A stretch of DNA of 64,000 bases from Ramlibacter humi. Its GTDB lineage: Bacteria > Pseudomonadota > Gammaproteobacteria > Burkholderiales > Burkholderiaceae_C. How positions within the stretch are numbered: the first letter of the stretch is position 1; every line of letters starts with the position of its first letter. The position numbers and the translations under genes were made by a program. Below, one piece after another: positions 46,754 to 57,297 of the stretch. Location: contig NZ_SMLK01000005.1 of assembly GCF_004681975.1 (NCBI RefSeq), positions 62,001 through 126,000 on the forward strand. The letters run 5' to 3'. Under the pieces are notes generated by a model. It was not told the DNA's origin. It saw only the letters and a list, made by a program, of their open reading frames with translations, and made no database searches.

Positions 46754-47768
46754 CAAGACGCCCCCCGAGGCGCCTTCGGCGCTTTCCCCCACTGGGGGGC
46801 GGCACCAGCGGCCTGGCGAAGCCAGTTCCGCGGTGTCCCCGCATGGCGCCGCCGAGCGCGTGCTCAAGCGGCTGGAGTGGACCGTCATCCGCCGCCTGGA
46901 CGGGCTGCTGCAAGGCGACTACCGCACGCTGATGCGCGGCGCGGGCCTGGACCTGGCGGACCTGCGCGAGTACCAGCTGCACGACGACGTGCGGCACATC
47001 GACTGGAACGTCACCGCCCGCACCGGCCTGCCGCACGTGCGCGTCTTCACCGAAGACCGCGAGATGGCCGCCTGGTTCCTGCTGGACCTGAGCCCGTCGG
47101 TGGACTTCGGTTCCGGCGAGCAACGCAAGCGCAACGTGTCGGCCGAGTTCGTCGGCGTGCTCGCGCGCATGCTCACGCGCCACGGCAACCGCGTCGGCGC
47201 CATGCTGTACGGCGCGGGCGTGGACACGGTCATCCCCACGCGCGGCGGCCGCCGCCACGTGCTGCACCTGCTGCACGCGATGCAGGCGCGGCCGGCCGGC
47301 GCCGAGAACGCCGGCCCCACGCGGCTGCGCGACCTGCTGGACGCGGGGGCGGGCGTGATCAAGCGCCGGTCCACCATCTTCGTCGTCTCCGATTTCATCA
47401 GCGAGCCCGGCTGGGAAAAGCCGCTGGGCATGCTGGCGCAGCGGCATGAAGTCGTCGCGGTGCGCCTGACCGACCCGCTGGAGCTGCAGCTGCCCGACCT
47501 GGGCCTGCTGACGCTGCGCGACGCGGAGACGGGCGAGCAGTTGCTGGTGGACACGCACGACCCGGGCTTTCGCAAGCGCTTCGCGCGCATCGCCGCGCAG
47601 CGCGAGGCCGAGCTGCGCGAATCGCTGTCGCGCGCGGGCGTGGACGCGCTGGAGCTGTCCACCGAAGCCGACCTGGTCGACGCCGTCATCCGCTTCACCG
47701 AGATGCGCAAGCGCCGCACCCGCCTGAACGCCGGCGGCGGCATGCCCACGCACCTGAAGGCCGCCTGA
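46734..47768 (+). CDS. DUF58-domain protein with repeat-derived N-terminus
   Basis: A 344-residue protein. ATG 46734 overlaps the moxR stop. The DUF58 core runs from about residue 45 (RLDGLLQGDYR), with DLREYQLHDDVRHIDWNV, and a VWA-like fold with LLDLSPSVDFG later. Residues about 9-42 (PPEAPSALSPTGG... SSAVSPHGA) come from an in-frame palindromic repeat (46761-46835), so the N-terminal linker is probably acquired and disordered. Function: partner of MoxR, role in envelope or complex assembly unknown. Confidence 0.86.
46761..46835. repeat. multi-hairpin repeat inside the DUF58 coding region
   Basis: Three small palindromes in series: GGCGCC-TTC-GGCGC, CCCCC-ACT-GGGGG (46786-46798) and CTGGC-GAA-GCCAG (46813-46825), followed by TTCCGCGGTGTCC. 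I know this string as a dispersed, normally intergenic, Comamonadaceae repeat (from memory). Here it is read through in frame. Confidence 0.65.
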
Positions 47769-47782
47769 ACGGGAAAGAAGTC

Positions 47783-48832
47783 ATGCAATTCCTCTGGCCC
47801 GAATTCCTGTGGTTCCTGCTGGCGCTGCCCCTGCTGGTGCTGCTGTACCTGTGGCTGATGGGGCGCAAGAAGAAGCTGGCGCTGCGCTACGCGTCGCTGT
47901 CCATCGTGCGCGAGGCCATGGGCCCCGGCCAGGGCATGCGCCGCCACATCCCGCCCATCCTCTTCCTGCTGGCGATGGCCGCGATGCTGCTGGCCGCGGC
48001 GCGGCCGACGGCGGTGGTCACGCTGCCTTCGAACCAGCAGACCATCATCCTGGCGATGGACGTCTCGGGCAGCATGCGCGCCAGCGACGTGCTGCCCACG
48101 CGCCTGGCCGCCGCGCAGGCCGCGGCGAAATCGTTCCTGAAAGAACTGCCGCGCAACGTGAAGGTGGGCATCGTCGCCTTCGCCGGTTCGGCGCAGGTCG
48201 CCCAGCTGCCCACCACCAACCGCGAGGACCTGGTTACGGCCATCGACCGCTTCCAGCTGCAGCGCGCGACGGCGACGGGCAATGCGATCGTCATCTCGCT
48301 GGCCACGCTGTTCCCCGACCAGGGCATCGAGCTGGCGGCCATGCAGGGCGGCGGCATGGGCGGCCGCCCGCAGCGCGGCCTGTCCATCGACACCGACAAG
48401 AAGGAAAAGAAGGAGTTCACGCCCGTGGCGCCGGGCTCGTACAGCTCGGCCGCGATCATCATGCTGACCGACGGCCAGCGCACCACCGGCGTCGACCCGC
48501 TGGAAGCCGCCAAGATGGCGGCCGACCGCGGCATCCGCGTGTACACGGTGGGCATCGGAACGGTGGACGGCGAGATCATCGGCTTCGAAGGCTGGTCCAT
48601 GCGCGTGCGCCTGGACGAGGAAACGCTCAAGGCCATCGCCGGCAAGACCAACGCCGAGTACTTCTACGCCGGCACGGCGCACGACCTGAAGAAGGTCTAC
48701 AACGAGCTGAGCTCCAAGCTTGCCGTGGAGAAGAAGGAAACCGAGATCTCCGGGCTGTTCGCGCTGGCTGCGGCAGCGCTGGCCCTGCTGTCGGCGGGAC
48801 TCTCCGTGCTCTGGTTCAACCGGATCCTTTGA
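47783..48832 (+). CDS. VWA-domain membrane protein (BatA-like)
   Basis: A 349-residue protein. Two membrane helices at the N-terminus (about 7-26 and 57-74) and one at the C-terminus (about 325-345) anchor a von Willebrand A domain. The metal site MIDAS is complete: D93, S95, S97 (MDVSGSM), with a later TDGQRTTG. An insert around GGGMGGRPQRGLS extends one loop. It closes the moxR-DUF58-VWA operon; the BatB/BatC genes of larger versions are absent. Confidence 0.9.
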   Translation: MQFLWPEFLWFLLALPLLVLLYLWLMGRKKKLALRYASLSIVREAMGPGQGMRRHIPPILFLLAMAAMLLAAARPTAVVTLPSNQQTIILAMDVSGSMRASDVLPTRLAAAQAAAKSFLKELPRNVKVGIVAFAGSAQVAQLPTTNREDLVTAIDRFQLQRATATGNAIVISLATLFPDQGIELAAMQGGGMGGRPQRGLSIDTDKKEKKEFTPVAPGSYSSAAIIMLTDGQRTTGVDPLEAAKMAADRGIRVYTVGIGTVDGEIIGFEGWSMRVRLDEETLKAIAGKTNAEYFYAGTAHDLKKVYNELSSKLAVEKKETEISGLFALAAAALALLSAGLSVLWFNRIL

Positions 48833-48880
48833 CGCTGCGCGTCAAGGGCCCGGTTGCTCCGGATTCACGAGCTCCCTCGG

Positions 48881-49547
<667 letters not shown>

Positions 49548-49555
<8 letters not shown>

Positions 49556-50804
49556 AGCGCAGCGCCTCCGCCGGGTTGACGCGGCTGGCGCGCCAGCTGG
49601 GATAGAGCGTGGCGACGAAGGCCAGCACCAGCGAGATCACCGCGATGGGTACGATGTCGCCGCTTTGCGGATCGCTGGGCATGCGGTTGATCAGGTAGAT
49701 GTCGCGCGGCAGGAAGTTGGCGTGCAGCGCGTGCTCCAGCGCCGGCACGATGACGTCGATGTTGAAGGCGATGGCCAGCCCCAGCAGCAGCCCGGCCAGC
49801 GTGCCGATGACGCCCACTGCGGCGCCCTGCACGACGAAGATGCCCATGATGCTGCGCGGGCTGGCCCCCAGCGTGCGCAGGATGGCGATGTCGGCGCGCT
49901 TGTCGGTGACGGTCATCACCAGCGTGCTCACCAGGTTGAAGGCCGCCACCGCGACGATCAGCGTGAGGATGATGAACATCATGCGTTTTTCCAGCTGCAC
50001 GGCCGCGAACCAGGTGCGGTTCTGGCGCGTCCAGTCGCGCACCACCACCGGGCCGGTCAGCGACTGCTGCAGCTCGGCGCCGACTTCGCGCGCCTGGTTC
50101 AGGTCTTTCAGCTTGAGGCGAAGGCCCGTCGGGCCCTCGAGGCGGAACAGGCGCTCCGCGTCCTCCAGGTGCAGCAGCACCAGGCCGCTGTCGTATTCGA
50201 AGTGGCCGGAGTCGAACGTGCCCACCACCGTCATCTGCTTCAGGCGCGGCACGATGCCCGCGGGCGTCACCTGCCCGCCTGGCGCGATGAGCGTCACCGG
50301 GTCGCCCTCGCGCACGCCCAGCGCGCGCGCCAGCTCCACGCCCAGCACCACGCCGAAGCTGCCGGGCACCAGCTTCTCGAGCGTGCCCGGCGCGACGGTC
50401 TTGCCCAGGTCGGTGACCTGCGGCTCCAGCTTGGGGTCGATGCCGCGCACGATGGCGCCGCGCATGTCCTCGCCGCGCGCGATGAGCGCCTGCGCCGCGA
50501 TGAAGGGCGCGGCGCCGATGACTTGCGGATTGGCGCGCGCCTCCTTCGCGGTGCGCGCCGGATCGGGCAGCATGCCGCCGCCCGGCCCGTAAACCTCCAC
50601 GTGCGACACCACGGCCAGCATGCGGTCGCGCACTTCCTTCTGGAAGCCGTTCATCACCGACAGCACGATGATCAGCGCGGCCACACCCAGCGCGATGCCG
50701 AGCATGGAGACGCCGGAGATGAAGGAGATGAAGCCGTTTCGGCGGGTGGCGCGGCCGGCCCGGGTGTAGCGCCAACCCAGCACCAGCTCGTAAGGAACAC
50801 GCAT
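49548..50804 (-). CDS. lolC: lipoprotein-releasing system permease LolC/E
   Basis: A 418-residue inner-membrane protein with the LolC/E topology: one helix at about 25-47 ([20 protein letters not shown]), a large periplasmic domain, and three C-terminal helices. The family opening [15 protein letters not shown] marks ATG 50804; the frame extends to 50858 but without family likeness. Only one permease gene is present, so it may form homodimers. LolD follows directly. Confidence 0.93.
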
Positions 50805-50866
50805 TCGGCGGGTTTCGTGGCGGTCAGGGAATGTTGCGGATTGTGGCATCCGCGACAATTCCGCCC

Positions 50867-51817
50867 ATGTCGGACGGTACCCACTTGTTGATCCCCTTCG
50901 CGGCCAGCGCCGCCCCGGGGTGCCGCGAGACGCTGGCGGGCCTGCGCCTGCCGCACCTGGAGCGCGTGCTCGCGCGCTTGGCGCCCGCCCAGGACGCCGG
51001 CCACGACGAAACCACCCTGTCCATGCCGCACGAGATGGCCGTGGCCCGCGAATGCGGCCTGGGCGGCTCCGATGGGCTGCTGCCTTTCGCGGCGTGGGAA
51101 CTGGCGCAGGCCGGCAGCGCGGCCGGCGGCCAGGCCTGGGCCTGGGTCACGCCCTGCCACTGGCGCGTGGGCGCCGACCATGTCTTCATGCACCACCCGC
51201 AGGAGCTGCGGCTGGACGCGCAGGAATCGCAGGCGCTGCTGGCCGCCATGCGGCCCTACTTCGAGCAGGACGGCTTGCGCCTCGAGTACCAGGCGCCCAC
51301 GCGCTGGCGGGCGGCCGGGCCACTGTTCGCGCAGCTGCCTTGCGCTTCGCTGGACCGCGTGGCGGGCCGAGTGATCGACCGCTGGATGCCGCGCGGCGAC
51401 ACGGGCAAGCCGCTGCGCCGCCTGCAGCAGGAGATGCAGATGCTGCTGTACACGCACGATGTGAACGAAGAGCGCACGCGCGGCGGCCAGTTGCCGGTGA
51501 ACTCGTTCTGGGTCAGCGGCAACGGCGTGCTGCCGCAACCCGCGCCCTCGCGGCCCGCGGGCCTGCTGGTCACGCAGGTGCTGCGGCATCCCGCGCTGGC
51601 CGAAGACTGGGCTTCGTGGGCCGGCGCGTGGCGCCAGATCGATGAGACACAGGTCGCACCACTGCGTGCCCGCCTGGATGCCGGCGAGCCCGTCGCGGTC
51701 ACGCTGTGCGGCGACCGCATCGCGCGCACCTGGCGCAGCGCGGGCGCCGGCTGGCCGCAACGCCTGGGGCGCTGGCTGCCGCCCCGCCCCGCCACCACCT
51801 GGCTGGAACCATTGTGA
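50867..51817 (+). CDS. RpfE-type conserved protein (COG4255)
   Basis: A 316-residue protein often labelled 'phosphoglycerate mutase' or 'regulatory protein RpfE'. I recognise the family from its shape: HLLIPFAASAAPGC at the start and SRPAGLLVTQVLRHPALAEDW late. In Xanthomonas its relative rpfE lies next to recJ in the rpf cluster, and here recJ overlaps its stop codon. No catalytic motif is visible and no phosphoglycerate mutase signature is seen. Function unknown. Confidence 0.75.
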   Translation: MSDGTHLLIPFAASAAPGCRETLAGLRLPHLERVLARLAPAQDAGHDETTLSMPHEMAVARECGLGGSDGLLPFAAWELAQAGSAAGGQAWAWVTPCHWRVGADHVFMHHPQELRLDAQESQALLAAMRPYFEQDGLRLEYQAPTRWRAAGPLFAQLPCASLDRVAGRVIDRWMPRGDTGKPLRRLQQEMQMLLYTHDVNEERTRGGQLPVNSFWVSGNGVLPQPAPSRPAGLLVTQVLRHPALAEDWASWAGAWRQIDETQVAPLRARLDAGEPVAVTLCGDRIARTWRSAGAGWPQRLGRWLPPRPATTWLEPL

Positions 51818-53526
51818 AGATCGAAACCCGGGACATCCCGCCTCGCGCCGCCTGGGCGCTGGAACAAGCCGGCGTGCACCCGCTGCTGGCGCGCCTGTAC
51901 GCCGCACGCGGCGTCATCGCGCGCGAGGAACTGGACGACGGCCTGAAGCACCTGTTGCCGCCCGAAGGCCTGAAGGGCTCGCGTGAAGCCGCTGTGCTGC
52001 TGGCCGACGCCATCGCGGCGCAGCGCCGCATCTGCATCGTGGCCGACTACGACTGCGACGGCGCCACCGCCTGCGCCGTCGGCGTGCGCGGCTTGCGCCT
52101 GCTCGGCGCGAAGAACGTCGACTACCTCGTGCCCGACCGCGTGGTGGACGGCTACGGCCTCACGCCCGCCATCGCGCGGCGCGTGAAGGAAGCCGGCGCC
52201 GACCTGCTCGTGACCGTGGACAACGGCATCGCCAGCGTGGAAGGCGTGGCGGCGGCGCGCGCGCTGGGCCTGGATGTGCTGGTGACCGACCACCACCTGC
52301 CCGGCCCGCAATTGCCGGCGGATGCGGTGATCGTCAATCCCAACCAGCCGGGTTGCGGCTTCGACAGCAAGTGCATCGCCGGCGTGGGCGTGATGTTCTA
52401 CGTGCTGCTGGCGGTGCGGGCCGAGTTGCGCACGCGCGGCGTGTTCGACGCGGCCACGCAGCCCAAGCTGGACGCGCTGCTGCCGCTGGTGGCGCTGGGC
52501 ACCGTCGCCGACGTGGTGAAGCTCGATGCGAACAACCGCCGCCTGGTCGCGCAGGGCCTCAAGCGCATCCGCGCCGGCAGCCTGCCTTGCGGGCTGGCCA
52601 GCCTGTTCACCGCGGCCGGGCGCCAGCACCGCGTGGCGACGACGTTCGACTTCGGCTTCGCGCTGGGTCCGCGCGTGAACGCCGCGGGCCGCCTCTCGGA
52701 CATGCGGCTGGGCATCGAATGCCTGTTGACCGAAGACACCGCGCGCGCCGCCGAGCTGGCCGGCCTGCTGGACGGCATCAACCGCGAGCGCAAGGGCATC
52801 GAAGGCGAGATGCGCGACCAGGCCCTGGAGATCGTGGAAGCGCTGTTCGAGGAAGGCCAGGCGCAGCCCGCGGCCATCTGCGTGTTCGACCCCGACTTCC
52901 ACGAAGGCGTGGTCGGCATCGTCGCTTCGCGCGTGAAGGACCGCTTCCACCGGCCCACCTTCGTGTTCGCGCCCAGCCAAGCGCCGGGCCGTGAGCACGA
53001 GCTGAAGGGCTCGGGCCGCTCCATCGCCGGCTTCCATCTGCGCGACGCGCTGGACCTGGTGGCGAAGCGGCATCCGGGACTGCTGTCGCGTTTCGGCGGC
53101 CACGCGATGGCGGCCGGCTGCACGCTCGACGAGGAGCACCTGGAGACGTTCGAGGAAGCCTTGCAGCAGGTGGCCGCCGAATGGCTGGATGCCGCCACGC
53201 TCACGCGCCGCCTGCACACCGACGGCCCGCTGTCCCCCGAGTACCGGCGTCCCGAGCTGGTGGACACGCTGCACGAGCAGGTGTGGGGCCAGGGTTTCGC
53301 GCCGCCGGTGTTCGCCGAGGAGATGGAGGTGCTGTCGCAACGCCTGGTGGGCGAGCGCCACCTGGCGGTGAAACTGCGCCACCAGGGCCAGCCGGTGGAC
53401 GGCATCTGGTTCGGCCGCACCGAACCGCTGCCGGCACGCGCGCGCATCGCCTACCGGCTGGAAGCGGACGAGTGGCAGGGCACGCGGCGCGTGCGGTTCC
53501 TGATCGAGGGAATGGAAGCGGCCTGA
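51814..53526 (+). CDS. recJ: single-stranded-DNA exonuclease RecJ
   Basis: A 570-residue DHH-family 5'-3' exonuclease of recombination and mismatch repair. Motif I DYDCDG (78-83), motif II VDNGIAS, motif III TDHHLPG and the later FGGHAMAAGCTL (DHHA1) are intact. The C-terminal OB fold and DHHA1 domain follow normally. GTG 51814 overlaps the rpfE-type stop (GTGA); it gives MKIETRDIPP, the usual start. Length is normal. Confidence 0.96.
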   Translation: MKIETRDIPPRAAWALEQAGVHPLLARLYAARGVIAREELDDGLKHLLPPEGLKGSREAAVLLADAIAAQRRICIVADYDCDGATACAVGVRGLRLLGAKNVDYLVPDRVVDGYGLTPAIARRVKEAGADLLVTVDNGIASVEGVAAARALGLDVLVTDHHLPGPQLPADAVIVNPNQPGCGFDSKCIAGVGVMFYVLLAVRAELRTRGVFDAATQPKLDALLPLVALGTVADVVKLDANNRRLVAQGLKRIRAGSLPCGLASLFTAAGRQHRVATTFDFGFALGPRVNAAGRLSDMRLGIECLLTEDTARAAELAGLLDGINRERKGIEGEMRDQALEIVEALFEEGQAQPAAICVFDPDFHEGVVGIVASRVKDRFHRPTFVFAPSQAPGREHELKGSGRSIAGFHLRDALDLVAKRHPGLLSRFGGHAMAAGCTLDEEHLETFEEALQQVAAEWLDAATLTRRLHTDGPLSPEYRRPELVDTLHEQVWGQGFAPPVFAEEMEVLSQRLVGERHLAVKLRHQGQPVDGIWFGRTEPLPARARIAYRLEADEWQGTRRVRFLIEGMEAA

Positions 53527-53530
53527 GCCT

Positions 53531-53842
53531 TCAGGCTCGCGTGCCCCAGCCGCGCGGATCGTCGAAGTAGCCGAACAGGCGCGCCGCCACCTGGTGCAGC
53601 TCGTCGTCGGGCAGGGTCTGCGCGCGGGCCAGCTGCCACATCGCGTACTCTCGGTCGCCCAGCATCATCGAAGAGCTGACGCAGCGGCCGTGGCCCGCCA
53701 TCAGCAGCGTGAAGGTGCCCAGCAATTCCACCGGGCAGTAGTGGGAGCTGCGCGCCGGCAGGTCGAAGTCGTCGCTGGCTTCCAGCGAAGTGGCGTTCTC
53801 GCCCAGGGGAGCCTCGAGGACGGCTTCGGTGTGGTAACCCAT
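53531..53842 (-). CDS. conserved hypothetical protein
   Basis: A 103-residue protein I do not recognise. It is mostly polar with one hydrophobic patch (VELLGTFTLLMAGHG, about 38-52) and ends RLFGYFDDPRGWGTRA. Two cysteines and several histidines but no motif. GGAGAAAACGCC lies before its ATG. It is convergent with recJ (4-base gap). The 195 bases upstream to the next gene show no coding potential. Confidence 0.6.
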   Translation of the reverse strand: MGYHTEAVLEAPLGENATSLEASDDFDLPARSSHYCPVELLGTFTLLMAGHGRCVSSSMMLGDREYAMWQLARAQTLPDDELHQVAARLFGYFDDPRGWGTRA

Positions 53843-54037
53843 GGCGTTTTCTCCCGTGCTTCTATGCGATGTTGCTATGCATCAAAGATAGGCAAAGGGC
53901 CGAAAAGCGACCGTCGGCGACGGCTTCCTGGACTTGTCGGACGCAAGCTCAACACCGGCGCGGAATTCGTGTCGGTGCGGGGGAGGAAAAAGCAACGCTT
54001 CAGCGGGCGATCGCACGCGCACGCGTGCGGCCACGGA

Positions 54038-54316
54038 TCAGCGGATGGCGTAGTCGGGCGGCACGTCGGCGCGCGGGGCGCCCATGGTCCGGGTGGCGCA
54101 GCTCGCGATGGTGGACTGCGCCATGTACTGCAGGCAGTCGTTGCTGGCCATGCGCTCGACTTCCACCTGCGCCAGGCGGGCTTCCGCCCGGCGGACCTGG
54201 TGCGTGCACACCAGGTAGAACGCGAGCAGCTGCGCGCACACCACCGCCGCGACCACCAGCCAGAACACGGGCTCGCGGGGATTTCCATCACGGGGGTCGA
54301 GCAGGCGGTACAGCAT
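54038..54316 (-). CDS. small single-pass membrane protein
   Basis: A 92-residue unknown with one membrane helix (VFWLVVAAVVCAQLLAFYLV, about 17-36) and a periplasmic or cytosolic coiled segment (VRRAEARLAQVEVERM). C-terminal part has three cysteines. No family recognised. It is the only plausible frame in the stretch 53.85-54.4 kb, so moderately supported. Confidence 0.55.
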   Translation of the reverse strand: MLYRLLDPRDGNPREPVFWLVVAAVVCAQLLAFYLVCTHQVRRAEARLAQVEVERMASNDCLQYMAQSTIASCATRTMGAPRADVPPDYAIR

Positions 54317-54414
54317 GGGCAGGCTCCGTTCTTGTCGCGGTCCATGCTAGGGCTCGCGTTTTCACGCGCGCAGCCTCCGGCAACGCCAACGCTTGTAGGA
54401 CAAAATCCCACGCG

Positions 54415-55377
54415 ATGGACACGCTGCTAGACGCCACGGCAACGGCCCGGCTGTTGCCCCCGATCGCACTCGCGGACGAGATCGAAGCCTTGCTGCACGA
54501 CCCCGCCGTGCAGGTGCCGGAGCGCCTGGTGCAGCCGCTGCCCGGCGGTGGCAGCCTGTTCGTGATGCCGGCGCTGGACGCGCATATCGCGATCACCAAG
54601 CTCATCACCTTCACGCCGGCGAACGCGGGCACGCCGCGGCCGGCGATCCAGGGTGACGTGGTGGTGTTCGACTCGGCCACGGGCGAGCGGCGGCTGGTGC
54701 TCGACGGGCCCACCGTCACGGCGCGCCGCACGGCCGCCGTTTCGCTGCTGGCGGCACGCCGGCTGGCGCCGCGGCCGGAGGGGCCGCTGCTGATCGTGGG
54801 CGCGGGCGCGCAGGGGCTCTCGCACCTGGAGGCGTTCCAGGCGGGATTGCCGGTGCGTGAAGTGCTGGTGGCTTCGCGTCGGCGCGAGAGCGCGCAGGCG
54901 CTGGTGGACCATGCGCGTTCGCTGGGATTGAAGGCCGAGGTGGTTCCCGATCCCGACGAGGCGTTGCCCCGGTGTTCTCTTGTCGTCACGTGCACGCCGG
55001 CCAGCGGCGCGGTGCTGCGCGCGCGGCCATCGCGCGGGACGTTCATCGCGGCGGTGGGATCGTTCACGCCGCGCATGGTCGAACTCGATGCGCAGCTGTG
55101 CCGCGACGTCGCGGCAGACGGCACGGTCGTGGTGGACACGCCGGATGCGGCGCACGAAGCCGGCGACCTGCTGCAGGCCGGGTTGGACGTGGCTTCCTTC
55201 CCCTCGCTGCGCGACGTGGTGCATGGCCGCGTGCGTGCGCGCGGGCCGGTGCTGTTCAAGAGCTGCGGCTGGGCCGGATGGGACCTGGCAGCGGCGCGTG
55301 CCGCGATGAAAGGGATCGGGGTGAACAGCGCCGCGCGGCGGGCTTTCGAAGCCAGCGGGTTCGAGGCTCGCCGCTGA
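54415..55377 (+). CDS. ornithine cyclodeaminase/mu-crystallin family protein
   Basis: A 320-residue NAD(P)-binding protein. The Rossmann motif is LLIVGAGAQGLSHLEAF (about 125-141), and TVTARRTAAVSLLAA is the family substrate segment. Members include ornithine cyclodeaminase, alanine dehydrogenase of archaea and delta1-pyrroline-2-carboxylate or piperideine-2-carboxylate reductases; the ornithine-specific catalytic Asp cannot be judged. ATG 54415 gives a normal length. Stands alone, convergent with dcd. Confidence 0.86.
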   Translation: MDTLLDATATARLLPPIALADEIEALLHDPAVQVPERLVQPLPGGGSLFVMPALDAHIAITKLITFTPANAGTPRPAIQGDVVVFDSATGERRLVLDGPTVTARRTAAVSLLAARRLAPRPEGPLLIVGAGAQGLSHLEAFQAGLPVREVLVASRRRESAQALVDHARSLGLKAEVVPDPDEALPRCSLVVTCTPASGAVLRARPSRGTFIAAVGSFTPRMVELDAQLCRDVAADGTVVVDTPDAAHEAGDLLQAGLDVASFPSLRDVVHGRVRARGPVLFKSCGWAGWDLAAARAAMKGIGVNSAARRAFEASGFEARR

Positions 55378-55381
55378 AGGC

Positions 55382-55948
55382 TCAGGCCTTGGGCAGCGTG
55401 ACGCCCTTCTGGCCCTGGTACTTGCCGCCGCGGTCCTTGTAGCTGGTCTCGCAGACTTCGTCGCTCTCGAAGAACAGCACCTGCGCGCAGCCTTCGCCGG
55501 CGTAGATCTTGGCGGGCAGCGGCGTGGTGTTGGAGAACTCCAGCGTCACGTAGCCTTCCCATTCGGGCTCGAAAGGCGTGACGTTGACGATGATGCCGCA
55601 GCGCGCGTAGGTGCTCTTGCCCAGGCAGATGGTCAGCACGTTGCGCGGGATGCGGAAGTACTCCAGCGTGCGAGCCAGCGCGAAGCTGTTGGGCGGGATG
55701 ATGCAGACGTCGTCGTGGAAGTCGACGAAGCTCTTCTCGTCGAAGTTCTTGGGGTCCACCACCGTGCTGTGGATGTTGGTGAAGACCTTGAACTCGGGCG
55801 CGCAGCGGATGTCGTACCCGTAGCTGGAAGTGCCGTAGCTGATGACGCGCTGGCCGTTCACCTGGCGGATCTGGCCGGGCTCGAACGGCTCGATCAGGCC
55901 GTGCTCTTCGGCCATCCGGCGGATCCACTTGTCGCTCTTGATCGTCAT
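55382..55948 (-). CDS. dcd: dCTP deaminase
   Basis: A 188-residue trimeric enzyme making dUTP from dCTP. Family landmarks are SSYGYDIR (about 42-49), [25 protein letters not shown] and the catalytic Glu in [14 protein letters not shown]. The C-terminal GGKYQGQ lid is present, as is normal. It makes the main dTTP precursor route in proteobacteria together with dUTPase. Confidence 0.97.
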   Translation of the reverse strand: MTIKSDKWIRRMAEEHGLIEPFEPGQIRQVNGQRVISYGTSSYGYDIRCAPEFKVFTNIHSTVVDPKNFDEKSFVDFHDDVCIIPPNSFALARTLEYFRIPRNVLTICLGKSTYARCGIIVNVTPFEPEWEGYVTLEFSNTTPLPAKIYAGEGCAQVLFFESDEVCETSYKDRGGKYQGQKGVTLPKA

Positions 55949-55985
55949 GCGCTCTCTCCTTGGGCGGCGATTGTAGGCGGCGCCC

Positions 55986-57272
55986 TCAGGCGGGAGAGCC
56001 GGCCAGGTGCACGCGCTCCACGGCGCGGTCGTCGCCCAGCACGATCAGCGAGAACAGCAGTTCGTCCAGGTCCCGCGCGTGCGTGACCTTGCGCGAGAGC
56101 AGCGGCGTGGCATGCGGGTTGAGCACCACGAAGTCGGCTTCGCAGCCTGGCTGCAGGTTGCCGATCGTTCCTTCCAGCCCCAGTGCCTGCGCGGCACCTG
56201 CGGTGTGCTGCCACCACAGGTTCTGCGGCGAGAGGCTGACGCCCGGCTTGGTCTGGCCTTCGCGGCCCACGTAGTAGGCGGCCAGCATGGTGTGGAACGG
56301 GCTGAAGCTGGTGCCCCCGCCCACGTCGCTGGCCAGGCCGTGGCGGAAGCCGATGCGCTGCGCCCCCTCGTAGTCGAAGAACCCGCTGCCCAGGAACAGG
56401 TTGCTGGTGGGGCTGACGGCCGCGGCGGCGCCGGTGCTGCGCATCAGGCGGCGGTCGTCGTCGTCGAAGTGGATGCAGTGGGCGTAGATGGCGCGCTCGC
56501 GCATCAGGCCGAAGTCGCCGTAGACGGACAGGTAGCTGCGCGAAGCCGGGAACAGCTGGCGCGCCCAGGCGATCTCGTCCTTGTTCTCGGCGACGTGCGA
56601 CTGGATCCAGACGTCCGGGTACTTCGCTGCCAACTCGCCTGCGCCACGCAGTTGCGCATCGCTGCAGCTGGGCGCGAACCGCGGCGTGACGGCGTAGCCC
56701 AGGCGGCCATGGCCGTGCCACTGGCGGATCAGCGCTTCGCTGTCCACCAGCGATTGCTCGGTCTCGTCGCGCACGCCGTCGGGCGAATGGCGGTCCTGCA
56801 GCACCTTGCCGGCGATCAGGCGCATGCCGCGCCCCTTCGCTTCGGCCATCAGCGCGTGCACCGAAGCCGGGTGCGAGGTGGCGAAGGTGAGCGGCGTAGT
56901 CACGCCGTGCCGCAGCAGCTCGTCCAGGAACACCTTGGCCACGCCGGCGGCGTAGGCGGGATCGGCAAACCGCGCCTCGTGCGGGAAGGTGTAGTTCTCC
57001 AGCCAGGGCAGCAGGCCTTCGGCGGGCGAGCCGATCACGTCGGTCTGCGGGAAATGCACGTGCAGGTCGATGAAGCCGGGCGCGAGGATGCGCCCCGGCA
57101 GGTGCTCCACCGCCACACCGGGATAGCGATCCGCCAGCGCGGACCACGCGCCCGCCGCGCGGATGAGAGGCATGCCGTCCGGCCCCGGGCCGACCAGCAG
57201 CAGGCCGTCTTCGTCGTAGACGGCCTGGCCATGGTCGTCGAATCGCAGCAGGGCGGCGCGGTAGGCTTTCAT
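55986..57272 (-). CDS. guaD: guanine deaminase
   Basis: A 428-residue amidohydrolase converting guanine to xanthine. The metal motif [15 protein letters not shown] (H71, H73) leads into the [17 protein letters not shown] segment typical of guanine deaminase. Later [18 protein letters not shown] and [10 protein letters not shown] supply the other metal and base residues. A purine-type BMP binding-protein gene lies directly upstream on the same strand (25 bases), supporting a purine salvage unit. Confidence 0.94.
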   Translation of the reverse strand: MKAYRAALLRFDDHGQAVYDEDGLLLVGPGPDGMPLIRAAGAWSALADRYPGVAVEHLPGRILAPGFIDLHVHFPQTDVIGSPAEGLLPWLENYTFPHEARFADPAYAAGVAKVFLDELLRHGVTTPLTFATSHPASVHALMAEAKGRGMRLIAGKVLQDRHSPDGVRDETEQSLVDSEALIRQWHGHGRLGYAVTPRFAPSCSDAQLRGAGELAAKYPDVWIQSHVAENKDEIAWARQLFPASRSYLSVYGDFGLMRERAIYAHCIHFDDDDRRLMRSTGAAAAVSPTSNLFLGSGFFDYEGAQRIGFRHGLASDVGGGTSFSPFHTMLAAYYVGREGQTKPGVSLSPQNLWWQHTAGAAQALGLEGTIGNLQPGCEADFVVLNPHATPLLSRKVTHARDLDELLFSLIVLGDDRAVERVHLAGSPA

Positions 57273-57297
57273 CGTGGGGTGTCGGGCGGGCGGCGCG

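Noticed and set aside
50867-51817. Phosphoglycerate mutase annotation often given to this family
   Set aside because: No RHG or metal-site motif of either phosphoglycerate mutase class; the recJ neighbourhood supports the RpfE/COG4255 assignment instead.
53843-54037. 195-base spacer tested for small RNA or coding content
   Set aside because: No convincing frame, hairpin plus T-tract, or tRNA-like folding seen by eye.
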